The notes: generated by a model not told the origin, from the sequence alone. 64,000 nucleotides of DNA from JAGQRJ01 sp041402045 (GCA_041402045.1 JAWKSZ010000026.1:1-64000); one strand, 5' to 3'; positions 35,371 to 45,246 are shown, numbered from the stretch's first letter. A program made the numbers and translations.

Positions 35371-37215
35371 TCAGTCGTCGGTGACCTCGCCGATCTGGAT
35401 CTGGTCGTATTCGGCGCCGAGGACCTTGCGCGCCTCCTGGAGGAAGGCGTCGTTGCAGCGCAGGTCGAGCAGATCCTTGCTGAGCTCCTCCGAGAGCAGC
35501 TTGCGGACCATGGCCTTGAGCTCGTCGCGGTCGCCCTTGAGCGACTCTTGCAGGCGCTCGTCGTACTGCTGGTAGCGCTTGAAGTTCGCGAGCTCGACAC
35601 GGACCTCGTCGTAGGCCTGGCCGCTGCGCAGCTCCTCGGGGAAGGACTCGAGGAACTCCACGGCTTGCTGGTACTGCCCCTCCAGCACGAAGTCCTTGGC
35701 GTCGCCGATCGCCTTCTCCGCCAGGAAGGCGCAGGTCTCCTCGACCTCGTCAGGGGTCTTGGGGACGGAGTAGCGGTGACGGTTCCACTCGACCTTGCCG
35801 TCGCCGACGTCCACGACCTCGACCCCAGCGTCCACCGGCGGAGGCGTCGCGCCACCGCCGCCTCCGTCGCCGCCGGCGCCGGCGGTGCCCGCGCCCCCGG
35901 GCTTGTCGGGCGGCGGATCCCCGCGGAGGCCGTAGAGCACGCCTGCGATCACGGTCACGAACACCACGAGGATCGCGACCAGGGTGAAGGCGGTCTTGCT
36001 GCTGCTCCCGGCGTGGGCCCCGGAGCGGGCGCCCGCGCGCTCGGAGATCGAGCGCCGCCCAGAGACGCGGTCGGAGCGGCGGCTGGAGACCGACCCCGCG
36101 CGCTTCGAGCGCTTCGAGGTCGACCGGCCCAGCTTGCCCGAGGCCCCGCCCGCGACCTTGGTCGAGGAGCCCATGCTCTGCTCGATCCCCGACGGGGGCG
36201 CCTGCGGAGTGCCGAACCCTCCGAGGGGGTCCGGCGCGCCGAAGCCGCTGCCGCCGGGCGCGCCGAAGCCGCTGCCGCCGGGTGCGCCGAAGCCGCTGCC
36301 GCCGGGTGCGCCGAAGCCGCTGCCGCCGGGTGCGCCGAAGCCGCTGCCGCCGGGTGCGCCGAAGCCGGAGCCAAAGCCCGTGTCCTGGCCTTGGGCGGGG
36401 AACCCGCTGCCGAAGCCGGTGTCCTGGCCTTGGGCGGGGAACCCGCTGCCGAAGCCGGTGTCCTGGCCCTGAGCGGGGAACCCGGCGCCGAAGCCGGGGT
36501 CCTGGCCAGCCCCGGGGCCTTGCCCGAAGCCCGAGCCGCCTGGCCCGAAGCCCTCGCCCGGGTCCGCGGGGCCGAAGCCGGTGCCGACGGGGGAGAAATC
36601 GCTGCTCCCGCCGCCTCCGAAGCCGCCGGGCGGGCCGAACTGGAAGCCGGAGCCGGCGGCGGTGTCGGCTGGGTTGCGCTCGAAGCTCTCGAGGCCGAGG
36701 GGCGCGTCGGGCCCCGGCTGGAACAGGGTCGCCCCCTCGGGGTCGTAGGCGTCGGGGTCGAGGGTCTTGGGGATCCCGCCGCCGCCGAAGTCCTGGGGGC
36801 CGTCGGGGTCGAGGGTCTTGGGGATCCCGCCGCCGCCGAAACCGCCGAAGTCCTGGGGGCCGTCGGGGTCGAGGGTCATGGGGATCCCGCCACCGCCGAA
36901 GCCGCCGAAGTCCTGAGGACCGTCGGGGTCGAGGGTCTTGGGGATCCCGTTCGGGGGCTGGGGCGGCGGCGCCGTGGCCACCGCGGTCGCCGGGGCCTGC
37001 GGCCGGCCGTTGGGGTCGGCGCCGATCTCGTTCCACAGCGAGCGCGCCACGTCGACGCGCAGGAGCTGCATGTCGACCAGGACCTTCAGCAGCTCCACGT
37101 AGGGCCCGGCCGCGCGCAACTGCTCGGTGCGCTCACCCGCCTGGCGCAGCGCGTCCTGGGGAACCAGGCCGCGCTGGAGCAGGAGCCGTCCAACGGAGCG
37201 GTCGTGATCGTTCAC
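35371..37215 (-). CDS. Repeat-rich single-pass membrane protein with N-terminal GspE-N-like domain
   Basis: The N terminus (about residues 1-65: SVGRLLLQRGLVPQDALRQA...) resembles the short helical domain found at the start of GspE-type ATPases and also in the giant protein at 52.9 kb. A long linker of Gly/Pro/Phe-rich repeats follows (three tandem arrays), then a basic Ser/Arg segment and one transmembrane helix (TAFTLVAILVVFVTVIAGVLY, about 405-427). The C-terminal part (about 470-614) is helical and charged, with no recognised family. The long Gly-rich region would be cytoplasmic. The GTG at 37215 is chosen because the conserved domain starts there; residues further upstream are low quality. 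Function unknown. Confidence 0.7.
   Translation of the reverse strand: MNDHDRSVGRLLLQRGLVPQDALRQAGERTEQLRAAGPYVELLKVLVDMQLLRVDVARSLWNEIGADPNGRPQAPATAVATAPPPQPPNGIPKTLDPDGPQDFGGFGGGGIPMTLDPDGPQDFGGFGGGGIPKTLDPDGPQDFGGGGIPKTLDPDAYDPEGATLFQPGPDAPLGLESFERNPADTAAGSGFQFGPPGGFGGGGSSDFSPVGTGFGPADPGEGFGPGGSGFGQGPGAGQDPGFGAGFPAQGQDTGFGSGFPAQGQDTGFGSGFPAQGQDTGFGSGFGAPGGSGFGAPGGSGFGAPGGSGFGAPGGSGFGAPGGSGFGAPDPLGGFGTPQAPPSGIEQSMGSSTKVAGGASGKLGRSTSKRSKRAGSVSSRRSDRVSGRRSISERAGARSGAHAGSSSKTAFTLVAILVVFVTVIAGVLYGLRGDPPPDKPGGAGTAGAGGDGGGGGATPPPVDAGVEVVDVGDGKVEWNRHRYSVPKTPDEVEETCAFLAEKAIGDAKDFVLEGQYQQAVEFLESFPEELRSGQAYDEVRVELANFKRYQQYDERLQESLKGDRDELKAMVRKLLSEELSKDLLDLRCNDAFLQEARKVLGAEYDQIQIGEVTDD
36241..36360 (-). 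repeat. Tandem array of five 24-bp units (GFGAPGGS)
   Basis: Five in-frame 24-bp units, differing by at most a base or two, encode repeats of G-F-G-A-P-G-G-S within the linker of the membrane protein. Confidence 0.95.
36373..36490 (-). repeat. Tandem array of three 39-bp units (GFPAQGQDTGFGS)
   Basis: Three 39-bp units encode GFPAQGQDTGFGS, the last with small changes. They directly adjoin the 24-bp array, suggesting repeated local slippage. Confidence 0.9.
36746..36960 (-). repeat. Tandem array of four ~50-60-bp units (GIPKTLDPDGPQDFGG)
   Basis: Four units encode GIPKTLDPDGPQDFGG with or without an extra FGGG; one reads GIPMTLDPD. The P-K-T-L-D-P-D core recalls the short Thr-containing motifs seen in kinase substrates, but that is speculation. 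Confidence 0.9.
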
Positions 37216-37313
37216 GCGATTCCAACCTCGGGCGCCATCGCGATTATCGTAACGCGTGGGGTCGCCCCTCGCTCGGGATTCCCCTGGGGCTGGGCGGCCC
37301 CCGCCCAGGGCCG

Positions 37314-37595
37314 CTAGGCCGCGTCGACGTGGAAGAACGCGGCGTTGCGCAGCGCGTCGTCGGCGTAGGCCGCCGGGAGTTCGTCCTCGGGGTAGATCGC
37401 CTGGGCTGGGCACACCGGCAGGCAGGCGTTGCAGTCGATGCAGCCTTCGGGGTCTATGAACAGCTGCGCGCCGGGGCGCTTGCCGCCCCGGAGGGCCGCA
37501 GGGGCGTCGGGCCCGGCAATGCACTGGACGGGGCAGGCGTCGACGCAGCGCGTGTCGCACACGTCGGCGCAGCGGCGGGTGATCACGTAGGCCAT
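37314..37595 (-). CDS. Ferredoxin with two iron-sulfur clusters
   Basis: The 93-residue protein has two cluster motifs: an N-terminal one (C in CADVCDTRCVDACPVQC) and a classic C-I-D-C-N-A-C-L-P-V-C-P. The spacing fits a 7Fe or 8Fe bacterial ferredoxin of the FdxA type, a cytoplasmic one-electron carrier. The ATG at 37595 begins MAYVITRRC, the usual start. It stands 48 bp from the secreted propeller-like gene upstream and 98 bp from the repeat-rich gene downstream. Its partner is not evident; the desaturase and diiron enzyme elsewhere in the window need electrons, but no link is shown. Confidence 0.92.
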   Translation of the reverse strand: MAYVITRRCADVCDTRCVDACPVQCIAGPDAPAALRGGKRPGAQLFIDPEGCIDCNACLPVCPAQAIYPEDELPAAYADDALRNAAFFHVDAA

Positions 37596-37642
37596 GGGGT
37601 CCTCCCCCTCGCACACACCGTCGCGCGCCGCGAGCGGCGGGG

Positions 37643-39385
37643 TCAGCGCGACCCGGGCTCCACGCGCTCGAAGGCCACGGCGCCGGGCGCCGGCCACACC
37701 CAGCCCAGGCACGCCGCGTCGGCCTCGGCGCGCAGCTCGAGGGCGCCGCTCGCCGGGTCGCGGCGCAGGAGCCGCATGCCGGGGAAGGGGGCGGCGGCGT
37801 CGGGGGGGTAGACGTAGAGCGGGCCGTCGACGTCGCGCTCCACGGTGCCGGGGCGAGCCTCGTCCCAGGCGAACCCCAGCCCCTGGGCGAAGGGCCGAGG
37901 CAGCCGCAGCCGCGGGTCCTGGCGATCCAGGCGGTAGACGATCTGGTTGTAGTCGTAGCGCGGCGTCTTCTGCGGGGTGCGCGCGAAGAGCGTGGTGTAG
38001 GTGCCCTCGAAGTAGAGCCAGCGCGCGTCGCTGAAGAACTCGTGCTGGGTCGGGTTGTAGAACGAGTAGCCCTGGTGGGTGACCACCTTGCGCGCGCAGC
38101 CCCAGGGTCCCAGGGGGCTCGGGGCGCGGGCGAACCACACCTCCCCCAGGTGACTCGACTCGCCGCCGCCCTCGGTCACGATCCAGGTCCAGCCGCCGGC
38201 GGGGTCGGGCTGCACGCTCCCGCGGTGCGGGAGCACGAGGCGCGCGGCCTCGGGCGCGCGCAGCCGGCCCAGGACCTCGCGCTCCTCCAACCCGCGTCCG
38301 ACCCAGCGCGCCTGCTCGTCCGGGCGCAGGGGGTAGGCCCCGCGCTTCCAGCCGACCCGCAGCCGCCCCGCCGCGTCGCGGTCGAACCGCGGCTGGGCGG
38401 GGTCGTAGGGCCCGGGCTGGAGCTGGCTGTAGCCCTCGTAGCGGCTCGGGTCGCTCAGCGCCTCGAGGGTCGCCGGGACGCGCACGTCGGGCAGCGGGTC
38501 CGCGAAGTAGAGATACTCGACGCCCTCGACCCGCACCCGGAGCGGGTGCCCGCGCGGGGCGAGGGGCGCGTCCAGGGGCAGCTCGCGCCACACCCGGAAC
38601 ACGCCGGCGTCGTCGTCGAAGCGGGCCAGGCCGCGGGCGTAGAGCTTGCCCAGGGTCTCGACGCGCACGAAGTGCGCGACGAGGTGCTCGCGGCCCTCGG
38701 CGTCGGGCACCGCGACCAGCCCGTCCAGCCACACCGGGCCCGGCTGGCCGCCGCCGAAGGCGCAGAGCTCGCGGGCGAAGCCGTCGGGCCGGGTCAGATA
38801 CTCGAAGGCGACGCCCACGGCGGGGTCCGCGCCGTCGCCGAGGAGCGCCGAGCGCGCGCCGCTGGCCTTGAAGTTCCCCAGCGCGTAGCGCAGGCGGTTG
38901 GCGTCGCCCCACACCCAGAACAGCCGCCCGCGGTAGCGCTCGACCTGCACCGAGTCGCAGCCGGTCAGCTCCGCCGGCACCGCGGCCCGCTCGAGGGGGA
39001 TCGGGTCGCCGAGGCGCCGGCTGTGGTGGTAGACCCCGGCGCCGGTGCTGCGGTAGAGCCGCTCGGCGACGTTCACCCGCTCGAGCTCGATCCGCGCCGC
39101 GCCGCCGGGGGTCGGGGTCAGCCGCACGCCGACCATGCCCAGCCCGTCGGGCTGCGCGCGGTAGCCGTGGGCGGCGACGTCGAACCACACCTCGCGCCCC
39201 ATGAGCGCGGGGTCGTCGAGGGCGATCACCCCGGCGCTGTCGGTCCAGTAGCTCACGTTGGCGGTCGTGCGCAGCTCGACGAGCGGGACCCCGCGCCCGG
39301 TCTCCGCGTCGACGGCGGTGATCCGAAACGGCGCCTCCGCGCGCGCGAGGCCGGCGGCCACCAGGAGCAGGGCCAGCGCGCGCAC
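37643..39385 (-). CDS. Secreted beta-propeller-like protein (DUF4185/GH43-like fold)
   Basis: A signal peptide (MRALALLLVAAGLARA) precedes a short beta-sandwich-like segment (about 20-110; AVDAETGRGVPLVELRTTANVSYWTDSAGVIAL, a carboxypeptidase-regulatory-like pattern). A long region with repeated W/Y-G-D or Y-F motifs follows (GRLFWVWGDANRL, YLYFADPLPDV, SSHLGEVWFARAPSPLGPW, YSFYNPTQHEFF, WLYFEGTYTTLF). These recall five-bladed propellers such as DUF4185 and GH43-like proteins. An extracytoplasmic carbohydrate-related role is possible but not shown. The GTG at 39385 lies one base past the truD stop, so the two are likely co-transcribed. Confidence 0.65.
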   Translation of the reverse strand: MRALALLLVAAGLARAEAPFRITAVDAETGRGVPLVELRTTANVSYWTDSAGVIALDDPALMGREVWFDVAAHGYRAQPDGLGMVGVRLTPTPGGAARIELERVNVAERLYRSTGAGVYHHSRRLGDPIPLERAAVPAELTGCDSVQVERYRGRLFWVWGDANRLRYALGNFKASGARSALLGDGADPAVGVAFEYLTRPDGFARELCAFGGGQPGPVWLDGLVAVPDAEGREHLVAHFVRVETLGKLYARGLARFDDDAGVFRVWRELPLDAPLAPRGHPLRVRVEGVEYLYFADPLPDVRVPATLEALSDPSRYEGYSQLQPGPYDPAQPRFDRDAAGRLRVGWKRGAYPLRPDEQARWVGRGLEEREVLGRLRAPEAARLVLPHRGSVQPDPAGGWTWIVTEGGGESSHLGEVWFARAPSPLGPWGCARKVVTHQGYSFYNPTQHEFFSDARWLYFEGTYTTLFARTPQKTPRYDYNQIVYRLDRQDPRLRLPRPFAQGLGFAWDEARPGTVERDVDGPLYVYPPDAAAPFPGMRLLRRDPASGALELRAEADAACLGWVWPAPGAVAFERVEPGSR

Positions 39386-39386
39386 G

Positions 39387-40628
39387 TCAGTCCACCGGCC
39401 GCTTGAGCAGCTCTTCGAGGACCGCGGTGGCGTAGCAGCCCCGGGGGAGCACGAAGCTCAGCCACACGTCGTCCCCCGCGACCTCCAGGCTCGGCTCGCT
39501 GAGCTGGAAGCGCAGCGGTCGGCGCTGACCCAGGGGCTTGGCCCCGAAGGCGTCGCTGAGCTCGGGGCCGAGCCCGGGCGCGAGCTCCGCCAGGACCTCG
39601 GCCTCGAGGGCCCAGGCCGCGCTCTCGGGGGCCGGGCGCAGGAGCTTGCGCCCGAAGAGCGGGCCCGAGGCGCTGATCTCCTGGGCCGCCGCGCGCGGCG
39701 CCTCGGCGGCCGCGTCCTCGACGACGAAGCTCGCGCCGTTGCGGTGCAGGGTCGCGACCTCGCCGGTCTCGAGCAGGTGCATGCGCTCCAGCCGCCGGGA
39801 GAGGTAGGCGTTGAACAGCCAGGACTGGAACCCGGACACGTAGAGCCGGCGCAGCTTGAGCGGGACCTGGGCCAGGGCGGCCTCGGGGTCGGCGCCCCCG
39901 GCCAGCGCCCGGCACACCGCGCGCTCCGCGCTCGCCGACTTGGGGAAGCGCTCGGCGGCCTGGGCATAGTCGCGGGCGGCGACCGCGGCGCGGGCCTCGC
40001 GCTCCCAGGGCGCGGGCTCGGTCGGGGGCTCGAGCAGCTCCGCGATCGCCGCGGCGGCGTCCTCCTGCACCAGGGCCCGCCCCAGGAGGTGGGTGCGGCG
40101 CGTGCGGCCGAAGCGCTGCAGGCCGAAGTAGTTCGGCACCCCCTCGGCCTCGAGTTCGGCGAGCACGGCGCGCAGCGCGTCGGCGTGGGCGGCCACGCCG
40201 CCGACCCGCAGCCGGAAGCGGTTCCCGCGCAGGTGCCCGAGCTTGAGCTTGTTGGTGTGCCGCGCCACCTGGAGCACGCGGAACTGCTCCTCCTCCACCC
40301 CCTCGAGCTGCTCGGGGCGCACGCCGCTGAAGGACACCCACTGCCGCGTGACCGCGCGCGCGTCCTTGAGCCCGGCGTAGCCGATCGTGCGCTGGGGGAC
40401 GTGCAGCCGCCGCGAGAGCCGGCGCACGAGCTCAGGGGTCGGGAGCCCGCGCTTCTCGACCCAGGCGTAGACGTGCTCGCCCGACCCCGAGGGGGTGTAG
40501 AGCGGGAGCTCCTCGACCTCGAAGTCCTCGCGGGTCTCGCGGATCGCGCCGGGCAGCGGGCCGCCCGAGGTGCGGTAGCGCCGCTGGAGGTCCGCCGGGA
40601 CCTCCGGACGCGCGTTGGGCTCGCTCAC
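39387..40628 (-). CDS. truD: tRNA pseudouridine(13) synthase TruD
   Basis: The 413-residue protein shows the TruD hallmarks: GYAGLKDARAVTRQWVS with the catalytic Asp, REDFEVEELPLY near the start, KLKLGHLRGNRFRL and NYFGLQRFG. It isomerises U13 of certain tRNAs (notably Glu) to pseudouridine in the cytoplasm. Length is a little longer than the E. coli enzyme. The GTG at 40628 overlaps the dtd stop (GTGA), placing it in a tRNA-quality operon with dtd and, 7 bp further upstream, the cystathionine enzyme. Confidence 0.95.
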   Translation of the reverse strand: MSEPNARPEVPADLQRRYRTSGGPLPGAIRETREDFEVEELPLYTPSGSGEHVYAWVEKRGLPTPELVRRLSRRLHVPQRTIGYAGLKDARAVTRQWVSFSGVRPEQLEGVEEEQFRVLQVARHTNKLKLGHLRGNRFRLRVGGVAAHADALRAVLAELEAEGVPNYFGLQRFGRTRRTHLLGRALVQEDAAAAIAELLEPPTEPAPWEREARAAVAARDYAQAAERFPKSASAERAVCRALAGGADPEAALAQVPLKLRRLYVSGFQSWLFNAYLSRRLERMHLLETGEVATLHRNGASFVVEDAAAEAPRAAAQEISASGPLFGRKLLRPAPESAAWALEAEVLAELAPGLGPELSDAFGAKPLGQRRPLRFQLSEPSLEVAGDDVWLSFVLPRGCYATAVLEELLKRPVD

Positions 40629-41095
40629 GAGGCCTCCGGTCCTGCGCCCCAGTCCGCCGTGTCGAGCACGATCGTGACCGGGCCGTCGTTCAACAGGTCG
40701 ACCTGCATGCTCGCGCCGAAGCGCCCGGTCTCCACCCGGCGCACACCCTCCTGGCGCAAGAGCTCGCAGAAGCCGAGGTAGCGCCGCTCGGCCTCCTCCG
40801 GCGCGGCGGCCTGGAGGAAGTTCGGTCGCCGACCCTTCTTGCAGTCGGCGAGCAGGGTGAACTGCGAGACCACGAGCGCGCCGCCGGCGGTGTCGAGGAG
40901 CGAGGCGTTCATTTTGCCCGCGGCGTCCTTGAACACCCGCAGCCCCGCCACCTTGCGGGCGAGGAGCGCCTCGGCCTGGGGCGGGTCGCCCTTGGCGACC
41001 CCGAGCAGGATCAGGAACCCGGCCTCGACCGCGCCGACGACGGCGCCGTCGACGGTCACGCTCGCCCGCGAGACCCGCTGCACCACCGCGCGCAC
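40625..41095 (-). CDS. dtd: D-aminoacyl-tRNA deacylase
   Basis: The 156-residue protein matches DTD end to end: MRAVVQRVSRASVTVDG start, SQFTLLAD active-site motif and NDGPVTIVLDT near the end (the Gly-Pro cis motif). It frees D-amino acids, and glycine mischarged on tRNA-Ala, from tRNA. Full family length. GTG start at 41095; its stop overlaps the truD start. Confidence 0.95.
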   Translation of the reverse strand: MRAVVQRVSRASVTVDGAVVGAVEAGFLILLGVAKGDPPQAEALLARKVAGLRVFKDAAGKMNASLLDTAGGALVVSQFTLLADCKKGRRPNFLQAAAPEEAERRYLGFCELLRQEGVRRVETGRFGASMQVDLLNDGPVTIVLDTADWGAGPEAS

Positions 41096-41102
41096 CGGCG
41101 CG

Positions 41103-42266
<1,164 letters not shown>

Positions 42267-42420
42267 GGGGCCTCCTTGGGTCTCGTGGGGCGCGAATTCT
42301 ACCCGCGCGCGACCCGGCCCGGCCGCCCCCCCGCAACAAGTTTGCGCCGCTCGCGGCTCGCTTGCGGCCCGGGCGGATCGCTCGGTCGGCGTAAGTCCAC
42401 GCCGCGCCGCTCGCCGGCCT

Positions 42421-42436
42421 CGGTCGCCGAGTTGCA
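42421..42436 (+). promoter_or_regulatory. Weak sigma-54-like site upstream of the first CAP lipoprotein
   Basis: CGGTCGCCGAGTTGCA keeps GG at -24, TTGCA at -12 and exact spacing but misses the GCACG part. The start would be near 42447, 20 nt from the ATG. It is weaker than the sites at 27286 and 43847 and could be chance in GC-rich DNA. Confidence 0.3.
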
Positions 42437-42466
42437 CCGGGCTGCGCGCTGGAGGAGGAAGGACCC

Positions 42467-43471
42467 ATGATCCACGCGCGGAGCCGCGCCCGAGCCCTGC
42501 TGGGCTGCGGGCTGTTGATCGCCGTCGCCGGGTGCGCCGACCGCGACCCGTCGGAGTCGCGGACCCAGGCGTCGAGCCAGGCCGCGGTGCAGAGCAACGG
42601 GGCCAACGGCTCCGGCTCGCAGGCGGGGGTCCCCGCCCCGGCGGCCCCGACCGCGCCTGCGGCACCGGCGGCCCCCAGCGCGCGGGTCGCCGACGTGGGC
42701 GACCCGACCCCCAGCGCCCAGGCCATGCTCGAGCTGATCAACCGCGCCCGCCGCGACCCGACCGCCGAGGGCGTGCGCCTGGGGATCGACCTCTCGGGCT
42801 ACACGGCGCAGGCGCCGGTGAGCCTCAACGTGCAGTTGACCCAGGCCGCCGCCGCCCACAGCCAGGACATGTCGACCCGCGGGTTCTTCGACCACCTCAA
42901 CCCGGACGGGGTCAACGCCAACGGGCGGGTGCTCGACAGCGGCTACCCGCTGCACGCCGACTTCGGCACCTCGCGCACGATCAACGCCACGGAGAATATC
43001 GCCGCCGGCACCGGCACCGTGCTCGACACTCCCGAGGAGATCCACGCGGCGCTGGTGATCGACCGCGGCGTCGCGGGCCTGGTGCACCGCCGCGCGATCC
43101 TGGGCGACGGCCCGACCTACCGCAGCCGCGAGGTCGGCCTGGCCTTGCTCCCCGGGGCGACGAACTACACGACCCAGGAGTTCGCCTACACCCGGACCGA
43201 CCGCCCGTTCGTGCTGGGGGTCGCGTTCCAGGACCTGAACGGCGACGGGATCCTCAACGGGCAGGAGGGACGGGGTCAGGTCCCGGTGACCCTCACCGAC
43301 GCCCAAGGGCGGGTCGTCTCCTCTCAGACCGGCACCGCCGGGGGCTTCGCGTTCGAGGTCCTGACCGACGGCGTGTTCACCCTCACCGTCGACGGCCTGA
43401 GCACCCAGGTCACGGTCTCCGGCGAGAGCGTCAAGGTCGATCTGCGGGACGGCGCCCTCGTGACCTACTAG
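42467..43471 (+). CDS. CAP (SCP/PR1)-domain lipoprotein, copy 1
   Basis: A signal peptide with lipobox (IAVAGC) anchors the 334-residue protein outside the inner membrane. After an Ala/Pro linker comes a CAP domain (about 75-235): ELINRARRDPTAEG, AAAAHSQDM, FFDHLNPDG and ENIAAGTG carry the His and Glu residues of the cleft. A C-terminal beta domain (about 245-334; GVAFQDLNGDGILNGQEG, an EF-like turn, then a Cna-B/SdrD-like strand set) follows. Extracellular bacterial CAP proteins are poorly understood. The ATG at 42467 has GGAGGAGG upstream. It pairs with the next gene as a tandem duplication. Confidence 0.88.
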   Translation: MIHARSRARALLGCGLLIAVAGCADRDPSESRTQASSQAAVQSNGANGSGSQAGVPAPAAPTAPAAPAAPSARVADVGDPTPSAQAMLELINRARRDPTAEGVRLGIDLSGYTAQAPVSLNVQLTQAAAAHSQDMSTRGFFDHLNPDGVNANGRVLDSGYPLHADFGTSRTINATENIAAGTGTVLDTPEEIHAALVIDRGVAGLVHRRAILGDGPTYRSREVGLALLPGATNYTTQEFAYTRTDRPFVLGVAFQDLNGDGILNGQEGRGQVPVTLTDAQGRVVSSQTGTAGGFAFEVLTDGVFTLTVDGLSTQVTVSGESVKVDLRDGALVTY

Positions 43472-43508
43472 CGAGCTCGCTCCCTACTTACTCACCCTCC
43501 CCCCTGAA

Positions 43509-43541
43509 CGCGCGCGGGGCCGATCGTCGGCCCCGCGCGCG
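43509..43541 (+). terminator. Strong terminator hairpin after the first CAP gene
   Basis: A 15-bp perfect stem (GCGCGCGGGGCCGA and its complement plus one flanking pair) with TCG loop lies 38 bp past the stop. The following 43542-43846 is less GC-rich than the window and holds no gene; it includes the CCTAAGTCCTTAC motif at 43806. Confidence 0.75.
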
Positions 43542-43846
43542 GTCGCGTCTGGAAGGCCAGCACGGGCAGCGGGCTGCGCGCCCTCCGCCCGCAACGTTTC
43601 TGTCGGATTCGGCTCACCGTTCCACCCACACTGACGCGTCAGAGAAACGTAATGCGACGCGTTTTCGACCTAAATCGCGGGTGGGCCTACCCCCGGAATT
43701 GGAAGGTGGGTCGATATCCGTCCTAACCCTATGGATATCGGAGCTGAAAGGATTGTCACAGCGGACGTGACATCCGACATCCGGGGGGGCCTGAGACCAA
43801 ATCCACCTAAGTCCTTACATATCAACAAATGGCCGCAGGAGCTGGA

Positions 43847-43862
43847 TGGCAACGGACTTGCA
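43847..43862 (+). promoter_or_regulatory. Sigma-54-type promoter for the second CAP lipoprotein
   Basis: TGGCAACGGACTTGCA matches TGGCACG-N4-TTGCA at 10 of 12 positions with exact GG-N10-GC spacing. Transcription would start near 43873, 24 nt before the ATG, leaving room for the GGAGGA at 43884. Confidence 0.65.
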
Positions 43863-43896
43863 CTTGGGCTTCGTGGAGCGGACGGAGGATTGTCCC

Positions 43897-45162
43897 ATGA
43901 AGATTCGAACGACCCTTACGATCGGTATCGCGCTGCTGGTGATCGGCGCCACGGGCTGCAAGTCCAAGCGGAAGTCTGAGACGACCTCGACCTCGTCGAG
44001 CTCGGGCGTCACGAGCGGCACGCTCGACGTCGGCAACGGCCCCAACGGTGTCAACGGCACCGGGACCGGGACCTACGTCGCCGGCCTGCTGACCGCGATC
44101 AACCCCAACGTGGGCAACACCGCCGGCGGCACCACGGTCACGATCAACGGCAACGGCTACCTGATCGGCATGAGCGTGACCTTCGACAACGTCCTCGCGA
44201 CGGACGTGGTCGTGGTCAGCCCGACCGAGCTCACCTGCAAGACGCCGCCCCACGCCCAGGGCCTGGTGGACGTGCGCACGATCCTCCCCAACGGCAACTA
44301 CGGGCTGCTGCCCCAGGGCTTCACCTACGACCCCAACGCCGGCGGCCCTCCCTTCCGGATCGCCGACTACGGCGACCCCCGCGCCGAGGACCAGGAGCTG
44401 CTCGAGCTGATCAACCGCGCGCGCCGCAACCCCACCGCCGAGGGTCAGCGCCTGGGGATCGACCTCTCCGCCTACACCCCCAAGCAGCCGCTGATCATGA
44501 ACCAGTTCCTGCTGTCGGCCGCCACGAGCCACACCATGGACATGGCCGCACGCGCCTTCTTCGATCACCTGAACCCCGACGGCGTGAACGCCAACGGGCG
44601 GATCCTGGACAGCACCTACGCCTTGCACCCGAGCTTCACCACCTCGCGGATCGTGAACCTGACCGAGAACATTGGCCAGGGCTCGGGCAACCAGTTCAAC
44701 ACCCCCCAGCGCGTCCACGACGCCTTCGTGATCGACGCCGGCGTGCCCAACTTCAAGCACCGCGTCGCGATCCTGGGCGGGCCTGGCTTCGACGATCGGC
44801 GTGAGATCGGCCCCAGCTTCCACGCCAACCTGACCTCCCCCGGCGCCTTCCAGCACTTCTGCACCCAGGAGTTCGCCCGCTCTGCGACCGACGCGCCCTT
44901 CATTCTGGGCACCGTGTTCCAGGACGGTGACAACGACGGGATCGCTCGGGGCGCCGAGGGCCAGGGTGGCGTGAGCGTGACCCTCGCCGACGCGAACGGC
45001 TACTCGCTGACCACCCAGTCCAAGACCGCCGGCGGGTTCGGGTTCGAGGTCTTCCAGAGCGGGACCTACACCCTCACGATCAACGGCCAGAGCACCCAGG
45101 TCACGATCAACGGCCAGAGCGTCAAGGTCGACCTCGTCAACGGCGCGATCCGCACCTACTAA
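43897..45162 (+). CDS. IPT/TIG plus CAP-domain lipoprotein, copy 2
   Basis: The 421-residue protein has a lipoprotein signal (LLVIGATGC), a Ser/Thr linker, an IPT/TIG immunoglobulin-like domain (about 65-148; INPNVGNTAGGTTVTINGNGY, TCKTPPHAQG) and a CAP domain (about 160-325; LELINRARRNPTAEG, FFDHLNPDGVNANGRILDS, ENIGQGSG). A C-terminal domain like copy 1 (GTVFQDGDNDGIARGAEG) ends it. The CAP and C-terminal parts are clearly paralogous to the gene before; the IPT domain is extra. The ATG at 43897 is set by the signal peptide. Surface-located, role unknown. Confidence 0.88.
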   Translation: MKIRTTLTIGIALLVIGATGCKSKRKSETTSTSSSSGVTSGTLDVGNGPNGVNGTGTGTYVAGLLTAINPNVGNTAGGTTVTINGNGYLIGMSVTFDNVLATDVVVVSPTELTCKTPPHAQGLVDVRTILPNGNYGLLPQGFTYDPNAGGPPFRIADYGDPRAEDQELLELINRARRNPTAEGQRLGIDLSAYTPKQPLIMNQFLLSAATSHTMDMAARAFFDHLNPDGVNANGRILDSTYALHPSFTTSRIVNLTENIGQGSGNQFNTPQRVHDAFVIDAGVPNFKHRVAILGGPGFDDRREIGPSFHANLTSPGAFQHFCTQEFARSATDAPFILGTVFQDGDNDGIARGAEGQGGVSVTLADANGYSLTTQSKTAGGFGFEVFQSGTYTLTINGQSTQVTINGQSVKVDLVNGAIRTY

Positions 45163-45194
45163 GACAACCGGACTTCGCTCCCGCGGAGTCCTGT

Positions 45195-45246
45195 CCAACC
45201 AACGGTCCAGCCGCGAGCACGGTGCTCGCGGCTGAGCCGTTGGTTG
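45195..45246 (+). terminator. Long terminator hairpin after the second CAP gene
   Basis: CCAACCAACGG and GCCGCGAGCAC pair with GTGCTCGCGGC and CCGTTGGTTGG around a 4-nt internal loop, 32 bp past the stop. Confidence 0.75.
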
